A stretch of DNA of 8,905 nt from an uncultured Ruminococcus sp. (GTDB taxonomy: Bacteria; Bacillota; Clostridia; Oscillospirales; CAG-272). Made by a program: the position numbers and the translations under genes. The notes beneath the pieces are model-generated. The model did no database searches. It was not told where the DNA came from and saw nothing but the letters and a program-made list of their open reading frames with translations. Positions 1 through 6,800 of this stretch are shown one piece after another (the stretch's first letter is position 1; each line of letters starts with the position of its first letter). The stretch is taken from NCBI GenBank assembly GCA_902783755.1, contig CACZSC010000245.1, positions 1-8,905 of the forward strand, given 5' to 3'.

Positions 1-872
1 TGCATCGATGCGATATGACTTATATCCCAACCGGTCCACACGAGTTCCTCGAATTTCGCGTTTTGGAACATACCCACCAGATTATCCGCGCTCTCAAACT
101 TCCAACCGGAAATATCCAGCTTATTAAACGTGCTGCCCGTAAACATATGACAATCCTGAACATTTTGCATATTGTATCCGTTGTTATATTCTCTTATATT
201 CTTAACTTGTGATACATCCCAGTCACTCAGATCAAGATCATCAAATTTGGAATACGAGAACATATAGTTCATGTTCGTCACCTTGCCGGTATCGAGACTG
301 ATTGCGTTCACCCCGGTCAGATCTGCACTGTTGAACATATATTGCATATTCTGAACGTTTCCAGTATCAGTCTTGAATTTAACTTCGCTCACTCCGGTCA
401 GATCTGCGTTCGCAAACATATACTCCATATTGATTACGCTAGAAGTATCCCAGTAGGGCAGATCAACCTTGTCAACGCAGCGGCATCCGTAGAACATATA
501 ACTCATGTCAGTCACATGACTTGTATCGAAGTACGCCTCTCCGTGCATATCGGCGAGGTTATAACAATTGGCGAACATATATGCCATATTCTTTGTCTTC
601 GCAGTGCTGACATTCTCGAAAACAATTTCTTCGAGCGGATATATGCCTTCGAACATATGACTGCTGTCCGTATTGGTGTACATCAGATCATCGGAAAGGA
701 CATACATCGTAAGTCCGTCTCCTTCCTGCTGCAGATACCCTCTGATACTTCCGATAGATTTCGTATCCATCACGACATATTCGCCGGTCGCCTTATCAGC
801 ATAGTCCGATGTCTTTCCAAAGACGATCTTTGTCAGTGGTCCGTTCAGCCCTCTCTTTTCATACAGCTGACT
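1..872 (-). repeat. BspA-type (DUF285) leucine-rich repeat region with N-terminal cap, continues past window edge
   Basis: Residues 2589-2657 look like the usual cap of DUF285 arrays (IVFGK, then SIGSIRGYLQ, then an MYVLSDD strand). At least eight repeats follow, each marked by an [A/S/E/Q/N/H]-[Y/H/G]-MF motif, with Phe at 2662, 2688, 2715, 2741, 2768, 2793, 2832 and 2857. The consensus is YMFxxxxxLxxLDLSxWDTSxVTNM. Spacing is 25-27 residues except one gap of 39. BspA-type repeats are known in Bacteroidota, Firmicutes and Trichomonas surface proteins that bind fibronectin, fibrinogen or host cells, and the ligand here is unknown. The last repeat is cut by the window edge, so the repeat number is a minimum. 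Confidence 0.9.
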
Positions 873-3800
873 GGCAGCATTGACAAAATCGGCCCGGATC
901 ATATCAGAATGATTCTGTTCAGCCGCATCTCCGGTAAGGAGCATGTCAGCACTGGATCCCTCAGTGACCAGTCTTCTGGAGACATGCCAGCCTGTTTTAT
1001 CCGGTACTGTCACTGTCGCTCTCTCTCCTCCCTTGAGCGTCAGATGGCCATCAGCATCCGTGGAACGGGGGGCAGGATCAATAACATTGCCTTCGGAATC
1101 ATACACGGTATACTCAAGATTGGATCCCGGTATGTTTACTTTATTCCCCTCGCTGTCCGTGATCATAGTAAGAGTAAACTCATACTCCTGATCGGGTGAG
1201 GCGCTGAGTACCACATCGATATTCAACTTGCCATCAGTAGCCAGACCCTCTTCCTCTGTCGTTATCGCAGTAACATAATAGGGCCATGCATTGTCCTCTG
1301 TAGCTCTCCAACGCGTGTCCGGAGGAACTTCGATCTTCGCATACTGTCCTCCCTGGAGCGTCAGCTTACCATCAAATGTAGTCTCGCCTGTACGGATCTT
1401 CTCTCCGGTCTCTTTGTCATACACTGTATAGACTAACCCGGAACCCGGAGTCAGTATATCATCCCGGCGCAGGTATTTATACTTCTCCAGGGTGAAAGTA
1501 AAGACCTGATCCGTCTCCTCGTCAACGACCTTCTCGATCGTCAGATAAGCTGTACCGAACCTGTTGACAAATCCCGTCGCAACTTTCGGAGAAGGTGCCA
1601 GCGCTGTGGTGTACTGCAGCTGCAGATTGTCACTTGACGAATTGTACTGTCGATTAAGTACCGGACTTGTTGTGAAAGCACCTTGAGCACCCCACTCTTT
1701 GTCAGATTCATCCGGCACTTCAACGACCCGGTAATCCCCTTCAGACATGTCTTCGTATAGATTTACCTTGACATCCCTGTCAAACATAACATAGGCAACG
1801 GATGCTTTTGTTATCACGTGCCAATGCGGCCAATAGCCACTGTACATTTCTAACCTGCCGGTCTGCTCGTACGGATAAAACTCGCGTGATGTCACCATAC
1901 TGATCAGTCCGTCTTCGCTTGTTTTTCCCTTGAAACCTTCTATCGGATGTTTGCCATCCTCTTCACCTATAACAGATCCGTTATTATAATAATTGCCATT
2001 GGTGTCCACATTTTGATCAGTAGTATGGGATACTACCGTATAACCGACATCTTCAGCCGGCACCCATGAGCCGTTCTCATACTTTTCTACGCGCCAGACG
2101 AGTTTCTTGCCTTCCGGAACGGTACCGCCCTCCACTCTTTTCTGAACAACAGAAGAAGCGGATGACACATGATTGGTTATCACGGCTTCGGGAGTCTCCC
2201 CCGGCGTGCTCTCGATCGAAATCTCTGTCTCTTCCGGATTAATCATAAAAGTATGAGAAGAATACTTGCCTGTCCCGACGATTGAATACTGAGGATTCAT
2301 CTCGGTCAGTTTGTATTCCATATTAGCGAAATCTAAAGCATCGCCATAATAAGCAATCGCCATTCCGTTCATCTTCAGCACGATATAGGAATCATTGCCT
2401 GAAAAACTGATGTAATGATCATATATTGGCTGATTTGTGGCCGGATCATAAATGACCGAGCCCGTTATCGGGTCTGTCCGGCGCTGACTATAATAGGAAG
2501 CATTATTAGAAGCCGCTGTTTGCAGATCATTTTCATAAATGCTCTCAAATCTGACCGTCGCCCCTCTGTAAGAGAGTTCCGAATTCGGATCATCGATCAG
2601 CTGCTGTGCCAACTCGTCATCTCCGACCCATTTCTTGCGGATAATCAGGAAACCGTCTTTTCCGTTGGTAAACTTGGCAGAATCAGTTTTGCCCAGGACT
2701 CCGCTGATATACTCCGAATACCCGGGATCACCTTCCCCGACCGTCTCCTTGTCAAGGGCTGGTGTGATCGGCGGGTACTCACTATCTGCTTTCTCCCTGA
2801 CACGCCAGAGAACCCCCTTCTTCGCCAACGAATTAAATCGTACGGTCTGATTGTCCTTGATCGTAAACTTACCGTTCTCATCTGTTTTGAGAGGCACTTC
2901 TTCTTTGGTCTCATCCTTTTCGAACGTCTGACCATCGTCGTAATTGTAGATCCTGCTGCTGCCTTCATAAAGTGTGTACTCTCTGCCGGCTGCAGGCGCA
3001 TAAACCGGTTCCGTACCTTCAGAATCAGCTTCCGCCATCTCCAGGACCATAGTAAATGGTGTATCTACAGGTTCATATAAATTGTCTCTGAGCACGGTTT
3101 TACTGACTTCCAGATCGCGATAGAGCCACTCATTGACAAAGTTCGCCTCACCCGCTGTTGCATAGACAGGCAGAGCAACCTTTACTTCACCTGATGTATT
3201 CTCAAAGCAGTCGGCAAGATCGTCTTTGAGAACTTCTTCAACTATGATCTTGGAACCTGCTCTGAACTGTTTGTTATCTGAATCATTGCAGACATAGATC
3301 GTCTTTCCTGCACAGGCGGCAGTGATCGAACCATCTTCATTGGGCTGATGCCATTCGTCTTCTCCGTCCACGCCGACGATCTGCCATTCGAAATTCTTGA
3401 TCTGGTCAGCCTTATTGCCGTCTGCGTCGGTCTGATAGATATTGAAAGTGAATTCCGTGTCAGACACATTGTTTCTTCCATTATTAATGACCGACTTGTT
3501 GATCTTCAGATCCTTCCATCTGTAATTGTTGGTCACTTCCATGACAACTCCGTTGATGGCAGCTTCTTTCGTGACAGAAGGATTATCACAGCGCCAGTCA
3601 GAGGTTTCAGAATAACACTCGGGCAGCTCGGTAACTGTGTAGGTGCTGTCCAGTTTCTCCGCACGGAAAGCAATGACTTGCCCGGGATTGATGCGGAAGA
3701 CACCGTCAGCATCTGTCGTCTGCTCATCTCCGATGATCTCAGGATCTCCTCCATTTGTTACCGCGTTCTTGACAATATGGATCGTTTTACCGGATACCGG

Positions 3801-6800
3801 GTCTCCGTCCGCATTTGTCAATTTCATTTCAAATGATGCTTCCTTGATCTCCTGTTCTTTGTTCTCAGGATATCCCTGCACATTCTTCTTAATATAGACG
3901 ATCGGCCGGAATTGATTCATAGCAAGCACATAACGCGTACCCTCGTCATCGACCTCGCCTTTCAGTTCGGGATCATCTGTCAGCTCCCATTGCAGACTTT
4001 CTTCTTCTCTGATATTGATCTTCTCAGCATCCACACCGTTGAATACCGCCTTCTGACGACGCTCCAGATACAGTGCTCCTTCAGCATCTGTAGCATGCAT
4101 CCCCGTCTGCAACACCCAATCGCCGGCAGAGCTTTTTTCATAGAGATCATATTCTTTATAAGAATAAACAGTTTCTTTATCTTCGTCATCCCAAGTCAGA
4201 TAGAATCTGAAGCGCTCATCTTTCTTTGAACTCGGAGTATCATTCGCGAGCTCTTTTTCCAATTCAAGTTTTCTGGCTGCAGCGATCTTGGTCTTACAGG
4301 AAGAACCAATCTTAAATGCCGCTTTATCACCTTCCGTATAATAGAAGGATGGATTATTGTATGTCCATACACCGGTCTGCGGAATCTCCTCCGGCGCTTT
4401 CATGAAAATGCTGAATGAAAGACTGTCCATCTCCGGAAGCGTATACGCACCATTATTCATGCGGGACGCATCAACTGCGACAGCTTTGACTGTAGAGAGG
4501 TCCGAACCCCAGTCAGAAGCCTTGATCCATCCGTTTGCCTCTGTCAGGATATCGCTCGGGGAAGCCGGATCCGATGATTGTTCCGGCTGAACTGCATTTG
4601 CATTGGCATTGTAGTAAACGACCGGTTTGATCCCTCTGGCTTCCATTTCCCCGGTGCTGACGCCCGTAAAGGTTCCCTGCCAGATTTTGACCTGGCCGTC
4701 GATGATACTGTCATCAAAATAGTCTGCCCGATCGATCCTGCTTTCGTCATAGGCAGCATACTCCAGACGGTCAAAGAACACCATTCCCTTGATCGGTTCA
4801 ACATTGGTGGCAGTAAGCTTGTATTCATACTCTTCATTGGGTATTACCACCGTGCTGCTGTTGTAGACTCCGAAGGGATCGCTCTCAGCTCGGACTGTCT
4901 TGCGGATCTTGAGATTGCCGCTTCCCGCAATTTCACTGAATACATTGGACTTTGCATAAAGTACATTTCGTGAATCCGTGATACCGTCCCCGTTGATATC
5001 TGACCCCAGCGGTGCATAATCCTTCTTATTATAAATTTCGCTGCCGTTTCCATCATCGCAGGCTACTTGATTCTCGGTTCCGATGATTTCCACCGGATTA
5101 CCTGCCTCATCCAGATCAGCGGGAATATAAGCTACGATATTTGGCTGATCAGAAGCTTCCTCGAGATTCTGCGGATATTCACAATACGCATCAAAAGACA
5201 GACCGAAGCCGCTGTACCATTGTCCGTGATCATAATTAGTCGAATCTCGGCCCGTATAGACTAAACGGAATTTTACGAGTGTACGTCCGGTACCGCAGTA
5301 GTCTTTAATAACGTCTCTCTTAGGATCAACACTTACTGAGATCTGGGCTTTGTTCCAGGTGCTCTCTCCCTGTAATCCCATTGAGCATGGCTGTGTGAGT
5401 CTGCCGGCAGTGACAGTACCGGAAGGATCGAATTCTACACCAAACGGAAGAAGATCATAAAAGACCACTTCTTTTCTGTTCGGTGTATTTTCACCTTTAT
5501 TTTTCAGATACGGTATCGCTGTATCGCTGTACAGCAAATACCCTTCTGAGGCTTCCATGCGATAGCGGATCTTTGCCTGGTCATTAGCTCTCCTCAAAGT
5601 ACCCGCCTTGATAGCAGCTGCCGTCTTGCCCTCGCGCTTCAGCTGGGCGACAGCACTGTCCCTTAAAACCGGATCACTGTATTCACTGTCCGGCCCGCTT
5701 ATATTACGGACATAACCGTTGAAAGTATCACCTGCATAGTTCTCTCCGATAATACTTCCGATATTTTGCAGATCGATCTCTTCCACAGACTGATCCAGTA
5801 GATCTTTAAAAACAGGCGAGGAACCCTTGATCGCGATATTTGTGGAGATCGTACTTCTTGCTTCATAATCGACTGTATTGTGTTCGACCTTTACACGCCA
5901 TGGCTGACGGGCGATCTGCTCCGGCGTAAAATAATATACGAGTTGCCCGCCTGTTCTCCAGGGAACGACTGCTACCTCCTCCCATTCATCCGTCTCGGAA
6001 TCACCAAATACGGCGAACACATGCATATCACGGTCAATACCCTCTGTTTGATCGACCGGTGTCGTCCCTGCTGTATCATCATCAAATACATCGTAGCCTA
6101 CATCGTTGATCCGCACACTGACATCATCAAAATAATAATCATCTTTCGTGAGCAGACCTTGCGCTCCCTTTGGTAGATAAGCATAGACGGTGTCATCTGT
6201 CGTGGTGATCTTGGTGTATGTCCCGCTTCTGTAATCTCCGGTACTGCCTCCCATACTGCTGCTAGTATGATGAGTAAAGCCATAGCTTCGGCAATACCCT
6301 GCTACTGAAAAAACTGAGGTGGTCAGACTCTCATTTTCGGGGAGATTCTCGTCGACTGTCAGCCAGCCGTTGAGTGTTTTGTCGCCGCTCTTTGATACGC
6401 CGATACTGTCTCCTCGATAGTTCCATTTATAATTGGTATACCGCCAGCTGGCATAAGGATAGGTGTACTGAGTACTGTCTTTCTGATCGTAAGGTACAAC
6501 GGTAGCAGTAATATTATTGTAAAGTACTGTTTGATCAGGTATGACTGCCGACTTGGGATAAGCACTGACTACATAGTAGGATTGGTCAATCGACCGATCC
6601 TCGGAATACTCAACAGCCGTATATTCAGTATAATTGTAATCTTCTGTGCCTGCCTGATAAGGAAGATTCAAGAAAAAGCCCTGATTGCTATAAGGATAAT
6701 CTTGATACAGACTATCGTAAATGTTGAGACTCCACGGCTGGGTAGCACTGCCATAGAGGCTCACCTTCCATACTACATAAACATATTCATCAAAATGATC

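Noticed and set aside
60..660. Regular plus-strand recurrence of GAACATAT-like motifs that could be taken for a CRISPR or tandem DNA repeat
   Set aside because: They are the reverse complement of the conserved YMF codons of the leucine-rich repeats, at 75-81 base intervals. There are no uniform repeats or unique spacers.
342..1199. A 285-codon plus-strand open frame, plus several shorter ones along the window
   Set aside because: They lie antisense to the giant frame, their translations look like antisense of LRR and Cna-B codons (His/Ile/Arg/Ser rich, no domain pattern), and none has a convincing ribosome binding site.
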